From Coprinopsis marcescibilis (taxonomy: Eukaryota; Basidiomycota; Agaricomycetes; Agaricales; Psathyrellaceae): a stretch of DNA of 64,000 nucleotides. Location: contig ML210183.1 of the NCBI GenBank assembly GCA_004369085.1, positions 151,959 to 215,958 of the forward strand, given 5' to 3'. Shown in pieces: positions 11,982 through 23,825 of this stretch (position 1 is its first letter; each line of letters starts with the position of its first letter). The notes below the pieces were generated by a model. That model was not told where the DNA came from. It was given only the letters and a program-made list of their open reading frames with translations, and ran no database searches. Position numbers and translations under genes: made by a program.

Positions 11982-12935
11982 ATGAGTCCTCATAAACTTC
12001 AAGAACCCACCAAAAAAACTCACCAGGATCCCAACCCTGTATCAACTCGACTTGATATGACCGCCACTTTCTCTCACCCACCTCACCCAGTTGAGCGGAA
12101 GCTCGCCGAATCAACAGACCAAGCGCCCACCGAGGAAAAATCAAAATTGGACGGCCAACCAGAGCGAGACCCTCATGCGCTGCCATCTTTTGAATTAAAG
12201 GAGCACAAGGTTCCTGTCCTATACCTCCCACCTCTGCTGTCGGCTCTGCCGGAGCGTGTGCCACCTGTTGAGGTCCAAACACCTGCCGATAGTTCTCCAC
12301 TTACAACGGAAACCCGACTACCAGACATAGACCCTGCCTCACTCTCTCTCCACAAATCATTACATCATTTTCAACCCATAACTTCCGACTACGCCGAAGT
12401 TCCCTATGAAGACGGATTCAACTGGTCGGAACTCAGGCTTCCCGAGGATGAGGAGCGTGAATGGTATTGCGTGGCTTTCAAAAGCCAGCGCAAAGCCGGA
12501 AGCAATGGAGACTGTAAGTTTACGTTTATTTTATTCTTTTTGTTTCTGTCCATTTTCGCAACGTGCATTATACTGATCACCCAACACAGCACTCTACGAG
12601 GCCGATAAACTCGCCCATGAAGAGGCCGTATGCAACGGCGGGGTAATTACTGCGCATCCATCACATATAGGACATGTAACTGATATTTTTGACAGTTAAT
12701 CATGTATTGGTATGGGATACCGAACCCACAAACTGGGATGAATCTCGCGACCTGCATCTGGCAAAGTCGCAAACATGCCGCCGCAGCAAATTCTCGCCCT
12801 CACCACATAAACGCCATGCGTTTGGCCGCTCAATCTTACGAAGTATACGCCCTAAGCCGATATCGTCTCCGCAAAGTTAAAGGGGAAACGGGTGTCACTG
12901 TTGAGGAGTATACAGGAGGTGACGTTGGTTGGTAA
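11982..12935 (+). CDS. UPF0643 family protein
   Basis: A conserved fungal protein of unknown function. The N-terminal half is Pro-rich and variable. The C-terminal half is strongly conserved: EEREWYCVAFKSQRKAGS, then after an intron (from 12513) LYEADKLAHEEAVCNGG, and after a second intron LIMYWYGIPNPQTGMNLATC, IWQSRKHAAAANSRPHHINA, MRLAAQSYEVYALSRYRLRK and the end EEYTGGDVGW. This is the UPF0643 pattern as I know it from fission yeast and other fungi. Two starts are possible: ATG 11982 (MSPHKLQEP) and ATG 12057 (MTATFSHPP). I list the longer one. The repeated His and Trp positions (RPHHINAMR) suggest a folded, enzyme-like domain, but no reaction is known to me. Confidence 0.88.
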
Positions 12936-12950
12936 TTGCCTGGTTCCACT

Positions 12951-12970
12951 TCGCGAGTCGCGACTCGCGA
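12951..12970. repeat. Perfect 20-bp palindrome in a convergent intergenic region
   Basis: TCGCGAGTCGCGACTCGCGA equals its own reverse complement over all 20 bases and contains TCGCGA three times. It begins 15 bp after the UPF0643 stop codon and lies between two convergent genes. It could form a hairpin in RNA (a 3'-end or stability element) or be a protein-binding site. Confidence 0.9.
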
Positions 12971-13125
12971 TGTTGACGGACATTCTGCTTTGGACATGCT
13001 TTGCTTCTACAAATTCCTATACCACTATGACGTGTTTCAGAGCCGTCACGAGACTAATCCCATACGTTATCAATGTCATCCACAATAATAAAATAGAACA
13101 GGTTTTCTTCTTCGTTTCCGTCAGG

Positions 13126-14802
13126 CTACTTGACATCTGACCAAGAACGAATGCTACTGTCGGCTGATGCTTGACTCGAAACTGGGCTTGCTAATTCTAC
13201 AAATTGATGCTGATTGTGAATCATCAGAAAATTGAAATGCGCGTTAGCGAAGTTATCGAGTAGGTAGTAACTACTAACCTTGGTATTGACTTGGGGATGG
13301 TCTGATGTTTCTCCTTGCTTCAGTGGAGAGATGTAAATTCCCGGTGCAGGGGCAAATGCTGATTTCTGATTGTCGACTGCGGTGGGGGTAATGGCACAGA
13401 GTACAGGTTCGAACGGTGGAGTAGGGTTGTTTACGTTGTTGGGTACTCTCTCCTGCACTCGATGTGGTTTCCGAAGGCCGGGAAATCTGGTCGCAGGAGA
13501 AGGGCTCGGTGTCTTGGGAGATCGTTCAAAATAGCTGTTGGTAGAGGAACTTTGTGCTCTTAGCATTGGCGAGAACGAGAATTTGTTGGAAGTCATGCAG
13601 TTGCTTAACGTTGTGCTAGAACTGCGCGTTGCTTCTACGGTGCGATCCGGCGAAGGCATGGCTTTTTGCTGTGGGGACAGAGCACCGAACACATCCCGAT
13701 CACTCTTGTAGTCCCATTTGCTGAGCTGATGTTCGTACAACGGCTGGACCGGTTGCTGCGGTCTAACAATCCGATTTCTGTCGAATCTCGTCCATTTGAA
13801 ATCAAGAGGTGGCATTTCGACAGCAAGCTCCACCTCCGTTTTGTCGGAGTCAAGCAGTTCGTCAGATTCAGAGCCGTAGTACGTCGGATTTGCCGGACCA
13901 GGCGTAGCATATATATGAGCAAAGTATTCTGGTTGGAGATCCATCACAGAGAATTCGTCCTCGTCGCGCGTAGGATCGCATTGGACTGGGCTCGTCAGCA
14001 TCGAGGTTCCGAGCCTACGCGCTCGGAACGAGTTGGGCTTGGGTTCAGGGGGTAGTACCACAGAGTCCAGATCTCGCCTGTTTCCGGAGTGAGATCGAGG
14101 TACATTTGGGTGGCTAAAGGCAGGCAAAAGTGCAGGCTCGCGGAAAGTCGATGGTGAAGCATCTGGGGTAAATGATCCGTCGTAGGAAGAGTGGTCTATG
14201 ATTTCTTCAAGCGAATCGGTGTGCTTGTACAAAAGATGATTTCTGTTAGAATCGTTGAAAACGTTTTCTATTCCAGGAGGAGGTTGTGTAGCTTCTTGTG
14301 GATTGAACGGATCGAAAGCAAAGCGCATATTTGTGTCGATATTAGTTTCTGTCGGTGGTAGTGCTGGACTGCCGCTGGTTAGCGTTGATGCAGGCCTGAG
14401 AGTCCTTGAGGCACTTCTAACTTCATCGGAGCGTATGGATTCAGGTAAGAGTAGACGGAGTGGATGGCTGTGGACGAGATTCTTGAATGTGTTGGTAAGC
14501 CATCCAGGGAGTGGGTTGTAACGCTTTTGATTCTATCCAGTCATTTGTTGCACGATGGCATCGTCAGACTGTGAAGCACCCACTGCAAATTGTGAGTCAT
14601 CGTCAACTAGTGTTGAAGATGTGTCGATATGATGCTCTGGCTCCCTCAAGTCGAACGAAATCGCAGATCTTCTGGCCGATGCTGCAGAAGTATTGACAGC
14701 AGACGATACCGATGACAGCGACTTTGCGGGGCGCCTTGAGGACTTCTGTCGCCCACTAGAACCCGGAACTACGTTCATCGTTCTGACCATTGCGTCGAAC
14801 AT
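13126..14802 (-). CDS. Hypothetical Ser/Pro-rich protein
   Basis: A single long reading frame of about 530 codons, starting MFDAMVRTMNVVPGSSGRQ. The frame is interrupted once by TAG at 14533-14535, which is the 3' end of a 51-bp intron (14533-14583, GTGGGT...GGATAG). Splicing joins DDSQFA to NQKRYNPLPGWLTNTFKNLV in phase. A second intron is possible near 13215-13280, where the frame stays open either way. The protein is hydrophilic, with FDPFNPQEATQPPPG near the middle and many Ser/Thr/Pro clusters. No signal peptide, membrane segment, coiled coil or recognisable domain is visible. It shares a divergent promoter with the gamma-glutamyltranspeptidase gene. I do not recognise the family; it is probably a disordered regulatory or scaffold protein. 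Confidence 0.7.
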
Positions 14803-15332
14803 AAGATTTTTATTGCCCAGCTTTCGACGTTTGTCTGAGTAAACCTCTCAGGACCATCTACTTTGTATACTTCCACAACCCACCAGAGCATCTGACGCAT
14901 CGTCATTTTAGCAATCAAATTGCAAATAAACCGACAACGCTACTCACAATTCCACCGATTTCAAGAAGTTGCTCTCGTACGGGTATACAATACCCGAGCG
15001 ACTTCTTTTACCTCCAGACATGCGATCCAGCCCCATATCCTATCATACGAATGAGATCACGAGTGGAGTGGAAGTAGGAAGAAAACAACGGTGGTCATGG
15101 TGGCCGCTTCGGAGCCCCTGAGCTTGAACTGGCCGTTCTCACGGGTATGTTGCGGAATCAGTGCTATATTCGCGCAATATCATGTAACGCATTAGAAACC
15201 GTTCATGACCAGGCCTCAGGCCCAGTAGCAGATATAAGACGATGGTAATTCTTCCGCAGGTCTTCCGAATCACCCCAATGTGGACCCAGTTTGTTGTTGT
15301 CTGCGACACTCCATTATTCTGAGACCTCGACG
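14803..15332. other. Divergent promoter, hypothetical protein / gamma-glutamyltranspeptidase
   Basis: 530 bp between divergent starts. It contains the CGG-N11-CCG element at 14980-14996 listed separately. No coding or RNA gene seen. Confidence 0.5.
14980..14996. promoter_or_regulatory. Gal4-type CGG-N11-CCG inverted site
   Basis: CGGGTATACAATACCCG is an inverted repeat with 7-bp arms and a 3-nt centre. It fits CGG-N11-CCG, the spacing bound by the Gal4 dimer. It lies about 180 bp upstream of the minus-strand gene and 340 bp upstream of the transpeptidase gene. Function is inferred from pattern and position. Confidence 0.45.
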
Positions 15333-17720
15333 ATGAGCAAGATTTCCCATGCCGACGAAGACCTGCCTCTTCCTGTTTCTGCGGGGAGTTCCTCGAACGA
15401 CCATGGCTCGAACGACGGAGCGAAGCGAAAGTATTGGGCTCTACACATAGCGCTATTCTTCGGCATCGCACTGTGCACTTCGACGGTCTTCCATAACGCT
15501 ACTTCAAATCTCCACACAGCACGCGTTCCGTCGGTGCAACTGTTGGCCCACGAATTTCCTGTAGGGGTCACTAGGAACCCGGCCTACCTTATCAAAGCCT
15601 ATAACGGAGCCGTTGCTTCAGAGAACAGATTATGTTCTGACCTTGGGGTATCAGTTCTGAAACAGGGGGGGAATGCAGTTGATTCAGCTGTCGCTACAAC
15701 GTTCTGCATTGGTGTGGTTAACATGTTTTCGTATGTATCTTATCTCGTGCCTGACAACCTATATCTCTGACTCGGCTATCAAGATCTGGAATAGGAGGTG
15801 GAGGGTTTATGACCATCCGTATACCACCTACATCACCCAGGAAATCTTCTCAAGTCTACACCATTGACTTTCGGGAGATCGCACCAGCTCTCGCCAATGA
15901 AACCATGTTCAGAAATAATCCCATGCTATCCCGGTATGGTGGACTAAGTGTTGGCGTACCAGGCGAATTGAAGGGTTTACAAGAGGCTCACCGTCGGTGG
16001 GGCTCTTTACCTTGGAAAGATTTAGTTCTGCCAAGTGTCGAGCTGGCCAAGGGCTGGAAAGTGGATGCTGAGCTTGCAAAGCGAATGAGAGTGAGTGGCG
16101 GCCTTTGTACTGCAATCACATCGGTCTAACTTGTTCAGTGGTATCCAGCGCTAATGCTCAATAATCCCGATTGGAGCTCCATATTCGCTCCAGAAGGACG
16201 GTTTCTAAATGAAGGGGAGATCATAAGAAGGTCAAATTTGTCACGAACGCTTGCCATAATTGCGGAAGAAGGAGCAGATGCCTTATACAAGGTGCATTTC
16301 CTTCGGTGGTCACAAGACCATGCTAATTCGACCAACAGGGGGAAATAGCGGGTTCAATTCTCAGAAAGATTAACGATACGGGGGGCATAATGTCCACTTC
16401 CGATTTAGAAGGTTACAAGCCGATTGTCAGACCTGCTTTACGAGGAACCTTTCACGGCCGGAAGGTTTACACGCCTCATGCTCCCACCTCCGGTCCTGGT
16501 ATGTGCTCTTCAGTGAACACAATCGGATTTCCGTTAAACAGAGACACAGTCCTTCTTCACATGCTGAACCTCATAGAACACTATGACATGACGGAGCGCA
16601 ATGGCCTTAATACACATCGGTTGGTTGAAACTCTCAAGTTTGGATTTTCCGCTCGGTAAGTCAATCAGCCCTCGTGAATTCGCGGTACTAAATGCTAACT
16701 GCGTTCTAGTACAAGGATTTGCGACCCACAATTTACGAATAATACAGCACGAATCAACGAGATATACACGAAGGAATACGCAAGCAAAGTAGTCAAGAAC
16801 ATCACAGACGTGAGTCCATCATTCCAAAGGTTGGCCTGTAACCACTAACATGGACATTGTAGGACCGAACCCACCCCCCAGAGTACTATAAACCTGAACA
16901 CGACATCATCATCGACCACGGTACCGTAAGTATCAGCGACGAGTGTGCCATATCATGCTCTAATCGTATGTTTCTTATAGAGCCATACATCCGTGGTTGA
17001 CAAATCTGGGATGGCCGTCGCATTGACCTCGACAGTCAATCTAATCTTCGGGAGCCAAATAATGGACCCCGTCACAGGGATAATTTTAAACGATGAAATG
17101 GACGATTTTTCCACTCCCGGATCTCCAAACAGTTTTGGTTTATGGCCTTCTCCATGTGCGCTCAACATTCTGCGCAACTCCAATAGAACTTGCAACTCAT
17201 GAGCTCATTTTTAGACAACTATCCTCAACCAAGAAAGAGACCGTTGTCGTCAATAACCCCGACTATCGTCGAGCATGCAGATGGCTCCTTTTACTTAGCC
17301 ATTGGTGGTTCGGGCGGCTCGCGGATATTTGGCGCCATCTACCAAACACTCCTCAACTTGGACTGGGGGATGGACGCAAGCGAAGCCATCGAATCTGGGC
17401 GTTTGCACAATCAATTGTATCCTGACTCTACGGACGCCGATAACATTTATTCAAAGGATCTTTTGGATGACCTTCGCCAGCTTGGACACAATATAACAGG
17501 TACCTGCTTTGTTGCCCAATTCGAGAAAAATTGTAACTGACAGGTCGTCCGCAGTCGTAGATATCAATCGTGTGGCGGCTGTTGTCCAGCTGGTTATGCA
17601 GAAGGACGGGGTTTTCTACGGTATGTCCGTTCCGGACCAAATCTTTTTGTCCCATTGTTGACTGGATTGTTTCTAGCTGCGAGTGATTCGAGGAAGAACG
17701 GGATCGCGGCTGGCTATTGA
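15333..17720 (+). CDS. GGT1: Gamma-glutamyltranspeptidase, membrane-anchored
   Basis: This Ntn-hydrolase cleaves the gamma-glutamyl bond of glutathione and transfers or hydrolyses the glutamyl group, supplying cysteine and nitrogen. The start ATG 15333 (MSKISHADEDLPLP) precedes a single hydrophobic anchor (YWALHIALFFGIALC), giving a type II membrane protein facing the vacuole lumen or outside. Family motifs follow: GAVASENRLCSDLG, QGGNAVDSAVATTFCIG, GGLSVGVPGELKGL, then DHGTSHTSVVDKSGMAVALT, where the Thr before SHTS is the expected autocleavage site and nucleophile. Further on are PLSSITPTIV and GGSGGSRI. Many introns are in phase; one at about 17160-17210 joins GLWPSP to YNYPQPRKRP. It ends SDSRKNGIAAGY. 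Length and motif set are complete. Confidence 0.95.
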
Positions 17721-19656
17721 GCCATGTGGCATCTCAAAAGAAATCTGTAAACGGGACCGTCTTCCCTTTTCACTCTGAAGATACGATCTTAGATGATGCA
17801 TTTACATACACCATCCGAGTCAGGCCTCAGGCAGAAGTTCTATAATTATACAGCTTCTTTGCTTGACGGGCTCGCCGTGGCGAGATTGTGACAGACTCTG
17901 ACAAACCTTGCGGTCTCTTGTACAAGCATTCGGGAACCACCAGTGGCCATTTAACCGCGGTGGCGGTGTTTGGCCTTCGAGCTAACTGATCCGCTTCGGG
18001 CGGCCAATCTTGTTGGCAGAATCCTTTCATTCGAGCATCGGTTTCGCGATGGCTTCAGAGTTGCTTCGCCCCAGTATATGATCTACCCTCCGAAAACATA
18101 TATCTCCAATCGAGTTCTTGGCCCGACACGATGGCCTGGAGTCGCCAGCATATTCGGAATCTGCGAAGAACGCATTTCACAAAACTCAATTTGCTCATAA
18201 AATTGAGAGGCTCTTGAAAGATGCAGTGAAACGGCAGAGACCAGTTTCTGCAATCAACTACGACACCGAGGTGTATGACGCCTACGGTGGTCTCGTTTCT
18301 CGATTCGGCGAGGGTACGCAAAATCGTGGCTTAGGATGTCTTCGTCGAACCGATCCGGATTGGACGGCCTCCGCACGCAGATCGACTCCAAAGCTGGCTG
18401 AAAACCCTAACCAACACCACTGAAGTTCAAGACTAAACCGAGGGAACGGAATCGCTTGCCACAAGTTCTCTGAATTGGATATCAGGTACGCCGTAGTTAT
18501 TATTTTTGTTTGGAATATACTGAGGATGTCCGAAGGTAGGCAACTCATGTACTCGATTTCGACTTTTGCGAAACGACGGTATCGCGAAGGTTTACGTCGT
18601 TTAGCAAGCCATTATTTCGTTGCAGTTGCCTCCCTGATGACTAAACTGGTGGTGTCAGGAAAAATGCGTTACGAAATACGTACGTTGCCTTCATCTATTT
18701 TGAGCTGCCGCAAGCTAGTCCTCAGAATCTTTCAGCACGAATCTGTCAACTACCAAGGTGTACCGGCGTTTCTTCACCCAGCGCAAATAACTCGCACCTG
18801 TGTCGACATCCGAGCCAGAGGACAAAACTGTTGCTGGTTCTCTGGTATATGGCCTGTGATTGAATCTTCGGTTGGGCGGCATTGAATCTGGACAGGCCGC
18901 TAAACTTGAAAGGCTTCGATATAATTGCCATCACACGGCTTCTGTGGTAAGTACTCTTACAGTGGCTTCAAGCCTGTTCCCTCTTCTCTGGATTTTGTCC
19001 TCGCTTTGTTTTCTTGCTTTAACTCGCGTTGTGTTTTTACCAGTCCCTGGCGACTCCTCTGCGCTCTGCGTTCATTTGCAACTCAATCAATGCTTACATG
19101 TATAAGACTGGCGTCGGGGTAAGTGGACCTTACTTATGTACTTCTTCGGTTTTCGTGTCTCATCAGGCATTTTATCCGAGAAGTGACTAGTAAAACCGTC
19201 TTTCTAGACCACCATTGACATCGCGGAAAACTAAGCACGCGGTTCCGAAAGTTCCCATGCGCAGTTTTGTGCTCGGTGATGGTATCAATTGAGCGATATC
19301 GAGGTGGCCCAGGGTTGGCCCTTAGGCTTTGATTTCCCTTTCTAACCGACCTACTCTTCGTTGGCTAAACTCTGAAATGGGTAACCTCTGCATTGTCGGT
19401 GTCATCTGGTTTCTAGAAAAGTGGGGAGAAGAAGTTGGCCCGTAGATCAGGAGGTGCGAAGGCGGGTTGATTATTGATGCCTATGAAACCAGATGGGGGG
19501 ACCATGTCGTAATTGGGGACACTATCTCCTGCGACATGCGGACAAAACTTCCGTCATAAAGCCACCAGCGAAGGGCTGCCGTCGCTGTCGCTACTAGGCT
19601 CACGCTAACCTTCCACCTCTTCCAAAACCTCGGTCGATTTCTCCGCGCGATTCGAC
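17721..19656. other. Long intergenic region with doubtful coding remnants
   Basis: 1.9 kb without a gene I can support. A stretch at 18118-18420 on the plus strand reads with protein-like character (for example KTQFAHKIERLLKDAVKRQR, then INYDTEVYDAYGGLVSRFGE), but I could not join it to a start codon or flanking exons. A second open stretch at 18475-18885 is equally unplaced. These may be remnants of a decayed gene or chance. The last 200 bp should hold the promoter of the secreted-protein gene. Confidence 0.35.
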
Positions 19657-20529
19657 ATGGCTCAAGGATTCAAAACGCTCGCGTTCGCTCTATTCGTGCT
19701 TTTCCAGCACCTTCACACTTCCCTTGGTGCCATTGTTAATAGGACGATTGACGATACCTTTGGTGATGAAGTGACTGGGGTGCCGCCAGTGTTTCTGCCT
19801 CCAGGGATGTGGAACCCGCCTGAGTGCGGACACTGCGACATAAGGCCCAACGCTTCCTTATCTTTTAACGAGACTTATCTGGAGACCACCTACCTTCCCG
19901 ATGGGCCTGTTGGTCCAGTGGGCTTCACCTTCAACTTCGAAGGTGAGTTACCAGACCAATATGGTGGCAAATGTTATGTGTCTCACCGCAGAATCTGCAG
20001 GAACCGCGCTATATCTTTTCTTCATCCTCGTCAATGGGGTTGACGGAATCACATACACCGAATTCGACGTGAAAATCAACGGAGGCGACGCTGGCAAATT
20101 TGTTCACACTCCCGATCCCACAGCACCTGGCTTTGCTTATCAACAGCTGACCTACAATATCACCGGGCTTCCTCAGGTGAACCATTCCGTTGAAGTTATC
20201 ACACAAGGCCAATTGCGGGCCTACGTGAACTTTGACTATGCGATTTATACGTAAGTAGGACCTCTGAAGTTCTCAATCTTCATGAAGCCTTATTGTCTCT
20301 TTGCAGTCTCGATGATGCTCTTCCACCGTCCAACACGAGCGGCACACCCATTGGACCCAGGCCGACAGGGACACCGTCATCGCCCATTCCTAACCCAAGT
20401 TCAAGTAATACTCCAGCCCCTCCAGCCCCCTCTACTACTCGGGGATCCTCAGCTTTGATCTCGCAGAACATCCTGGCTAGCAGTGTGATAGGAGGGTTGG
20501 CTGCTTTTATTGCGGCAATCCTTGCCTAA
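19657..20529 (+). CDS. Secreted GPI-anchored protein with beta-sandwich-like domain
   Basis: The protein opens with a clear signal peptide (MAQGFKTLAFALFVLFQHLH). The mature part contains NRTIDDTFGDEVTGVPPVF, a segment with cysteines (PPECGHCDIRP), and after an intron GTALYLFFILVNGVDGITYT. Then come KFVHTPDPTAP, YNITGLPQVNHSVEVITQG and LRAYVNFDYAIY. A third exon encodes a Pro/Ser/Thr-rich stalk and ends with a hydrophobic tail (SSVIGGLAAFIAAILA) typical of a GPI-attachment signal. Several N-x-S/T sites are present. This arrangement (signal, about 170-residue beta-rich domain, stalk, GPI signal) recurs in secreted proteins of mushroom-forming fungi, often multigene. Binding partner unknown; galectin- or lectin-like fold is only a guess. 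It is followed on the same strand by the mannanase. Confidence 0.85.
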
Positions 20530-21308
20530 CCTGCCAACGATCAGCAAGGAGTCGGGGCACAGCGTTGCGGACGAGGTTATTACCTGATACCACGAGGCTC
20601 CTTTGACTTTATACCCCTAATGGACACTTCATATGTAGGGCTGTGCCAACATTCGACTTGTGCATGAATTCATGGTGTCTAGGGCGAACAAAGCCTGTAC
20701 TTTCACTGTTCAAACTTGTTACTTCAAGCTTCAGCGCTTCGGCCAGTAAAAGCTTAAAACGTGACTTCAAAGCCAAATTGACGGCATCAATTCGCGGCCG
20801 ACTTCCTAGCGTCCTCCCCGCATGTTTAAATGCGGAGTTCTAACCTGTCTCCTGCTCTTATGTTCTTGTGACAAAAGTTGACTACGGCAAATCTAGATAC
20901 TTCTCTCCAGCGAGACCCTTTACTGGCCTGGCTATGGGAAGCATTACCGGTTTACCTCTCTCGACGAAGCACTCCAGTACTCTCCCCTCTGCTTCGTCTG
21001 AGAAGTCGAAAAGGTTAAGGGAATGTTTCCTCGAATTATCCTAGGCGCTCGTGCTTGGCGAGATCGCAAACTTAATCGGCTATCATGCTCTAGATGATCA
21101 GCGGGCCCATTGTTTAAAGCTTGGCGGGGTCGCAACACACTATGGAGCCTTCGAACGTCGACCTTCCGTCATCCACATCGGATGTTCCTCGCGTAATCTC
21201 TCCGCTACTTCTTGTTGCAAACGCGACAAAGACCCGCATATTCTCGGGGGGCTGTTTGCCAAATAAAAGACGACTCACGCCCTAGAATCTGACAGAGAAC
21301 CCCAGAAC
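20530..21308. other. Intergenic region upstream of the mannanase
   Basis: 779 bp. Nothing recognisable except an A/T-rich TATA-like element close to the mannanase start. Confidence 0.45.
21261..21269 (+). promoter_or_regulatory. TATA-like element of the mannanase gene
   Basis: AAATAAAAG lies about 40-48 bp upstream of the mannanase ATG, close for a core promoter and implying a very short leader. Confidence 0.35.
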
Positions 21309-23297
21309 ATGAAGCTCGCTGCAAGTCTTGTTACTTTGGCTGTCCTTGCCACCTCGACTGTTGGACAAACAGTTCCACCTTTTGGACAGTGTGGTGGAGT
21401 TGGGTATACGGGCGGCACCTGTGAGTGTCTTTTACGTCTGAGCACCCACAGTATCTTACAAGCGGACGTGCGCGTAGCTTGCCAAACAGGTTACATCTGC
21501 CAAAAGTTGAACGACTGGTACTCACAATGTGTCACGCCTGCTACACCTATACCCATACCGACTCTTCCAACTGCAACCTCGACCGTTTCCCCGGTTACCC
21601 CAACAACGGTTCCAGTGGCTAACGGGTTTGTGAAGGCCAGCGGAACGCGTTTCGTCCTCGATGGTCAAAAGTATACGGTCGTCGGGTAAGAAACACCGTC
21701 TGAAAGCAACATTACTTGGAGGATAAATATTTCTTCCATCAGCTCCAATTCGTATTGGGTCGGTCTGTCGGGTCACAGCCGAGACAACATGAATCGGGCG
21801 TTCGCAGACATCGCTGCTGCTGGAGGGACTACTGTTCGCACCTGGTTAGTGCCCCGGCCCGTTGAGCATTCCAGTGATCAACTCATAATAATATCGCGTT
21901 CGACAGGGGATTCAATGAAGTGACATCTGCCTCAGGCATCTACTACCAGTCCTGGAACGGAAAGACACCTACAGTCAATACTGGCGCTACTGGATTGCAA
22001 AACTTTGGTATGCAATATTTTTGGTCAGGCGATTTTAAGATGACGATCGCTCAAACATGCCTCCCAGATCAAGTCATCGCAGCTGCGAAAGCGAACAATA
22101 TCAAGTTGATCGTTGCACTGTGAGTCTCGTATTATACCATCTTTTTATTCTAGTTTCTGACACTGCCAAACAGGACGAACAATTGGTAGGAAAATGTTTC
22201 GCTTTGATGTTATGATTATCTCAACTCCGTTCAGGGCAGATTATGGTGGCATGGACGTGTACGTTAGACAAATTGTAGGCGCGAACGCACCACATGACGG
22301 GTTCTACACCGACGAAAGCGTCAAGGTTTGCCATTCATCTCGTATCCCAAGGACGCCACTTGACAGTTCTTTTTCTAGACTGCTTTCAAGAACTATATCA
22401 GAACCTTTGTCGGTCGCTACGCGAATGAGACCGGTATTTTTGGCTGGGAACTTGCCAACGAGCCAAGGTGTCGCGGAAGTACAGCGTACGTCCGGCCTGT
22501 TTCTCTAACGCAATCAACCATTCTGAAAGGCTGCTAGCAATACGTCCGGAAGATGCACTCCCGCCACAATTACCGCATGGGCCAAAGAGATCTCTGCCTT
22601 CATTAAGTCGATCGACCCTAACCACCTCGTGGCCCTTGGGGACGAAGGTTTCTACAACCAGCCCGGTGCCCCAACTTACCCGTATCAGTAAGTTGCTCCC
22701 CTGAACAAACATTGATTGACAGTTAATTAATATGGTTCAGGGGAGGCGAAGGTATCGATTTCGACGTGAACCTGGAGATTAGCACCCTGGACTTTGGAAC
22801 TGTTCACGTAAGTAGGAACATACCCTAGCACTATTTCTGTTCCAGTCTGATACATCTGGGACCAGATGTACCCCGAACACTGGGGCCAAACCGGAAGCGA
22901 GATTAACTGGGGCAACCAATGGATTCGAGACCACGCTAAGTCTCAGGATCGAGTTCGCAAGCCAGTCATCCTCGAGGAGTACGGTGTCACTACTAACAAG
23001 CCTGCTGTCTATACCCAATGGCTCAAGACCATCGAGGAGTCCGGTCTTGCTGGTGATTTGTACTGGTAAGTGAGCCGATGAATCGTAACAAATAAGATAG
23101 CTTACGGCGATCATGGTATACAGGCAAGCCGGTTCTCGATTGCCGACGTGAGTTATATATACTTTCTCTGCTATCTGTGACTCTGATGCTCGGAAATTAG
23201 TGGTAACACCCACGATGATGGGTACACTGTCTACCCCGACCAACCTGCATACAGTCTCCTGAGGACGCACGCTTCGGCATTGAAGAGCCGCGCTTAA
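21309..23297 (+). CDS. CBM1-GH5 (subfamily 7) endo-beta-1,4-mannanase
   Basis: A secreted enzyme that cleaves internal beta-1,4-mannosidic bonds of softwood and seed mannans. MKLAASLVTLAVLATSTVGQ is the signal peptide. The CBM1 module comes first (FGQCGGVGYTGGT, then after an intron SCQTGYICQKLNDWYSQC), followed by a Thr/Pro linker. The GH5 catalytic domain begins at NGFVKASGTRFVLDGQKYTV. The acid/base Glu is in GWELANEPRC and the nucleophile Glu in VILEEYGV. The nearby GDEGFYNQPG and DFGTVHMYPEHWG motifs belong to the same fold. About ten introns interrupt the gene; it ends SLLRTHASALKSRA. Domain order (CBM1 before GH5) is usual for basidiomycete mannanases. Expect induction on plant polysaccharide; this is inference. 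Confidence 0.95.
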
Positions 23298-23825
23298 GTT
23301 CACCAGCGTAAGCAAGCTTCTATACGTAGAAAATATACACGGCGGCCAATTGTACTTCAGTTTCTTCAAATCCATGTATAATCGTCGGTGAATTGACTTC
23401 CGTTGGACAATACTCGGAGTTACTGCCCAAGCTGCCAAGGAATGTCAGTCATAGGCCGGGAATCGTGCGCGCTTTCCTACCGATTTTGATCCTGCATGTT
23501 AAATGTGCTGTTATGACGATGTTCCTCGTATCCCTTCCCTCAATTGCAATGGTACGCGTTGGAATCTCGGGTTTAGAACTTCAAGTTACACCCACTTGAA
23601 AGGCACGGCAATTTCTATAGAAGCCGCTAGGTCCGAGGTAACAGAACCAAACACGACATCCACCTTTCACGCCAGTCAGTGTGCCGGAGAATCATCATAA
23701 CTGCTGGAGGGTTACTCTGTCCTGCAAAACATACTACTTTCTTATACCCCTAATGCCAACAGTGCGTTGAGATTCTCAATATCTCAAAGGACTGGAAGCT
23801 TTTGACTGGGTGCTCGATTTTATTC
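23298..23825. other. Intergenic region, mannanase / signal peptide peptidase
   Basis: 528 bp; nothing recognisable beyond expected 3' UTR and promoter sequence. Confidence 0.45.

Noticed and set aside
14533..14535. In-frame TAG taken at first as a pseudogene mark
   Set aside because: It is the last codon of a well-formed 51-bp intron, so the gene can be intact.
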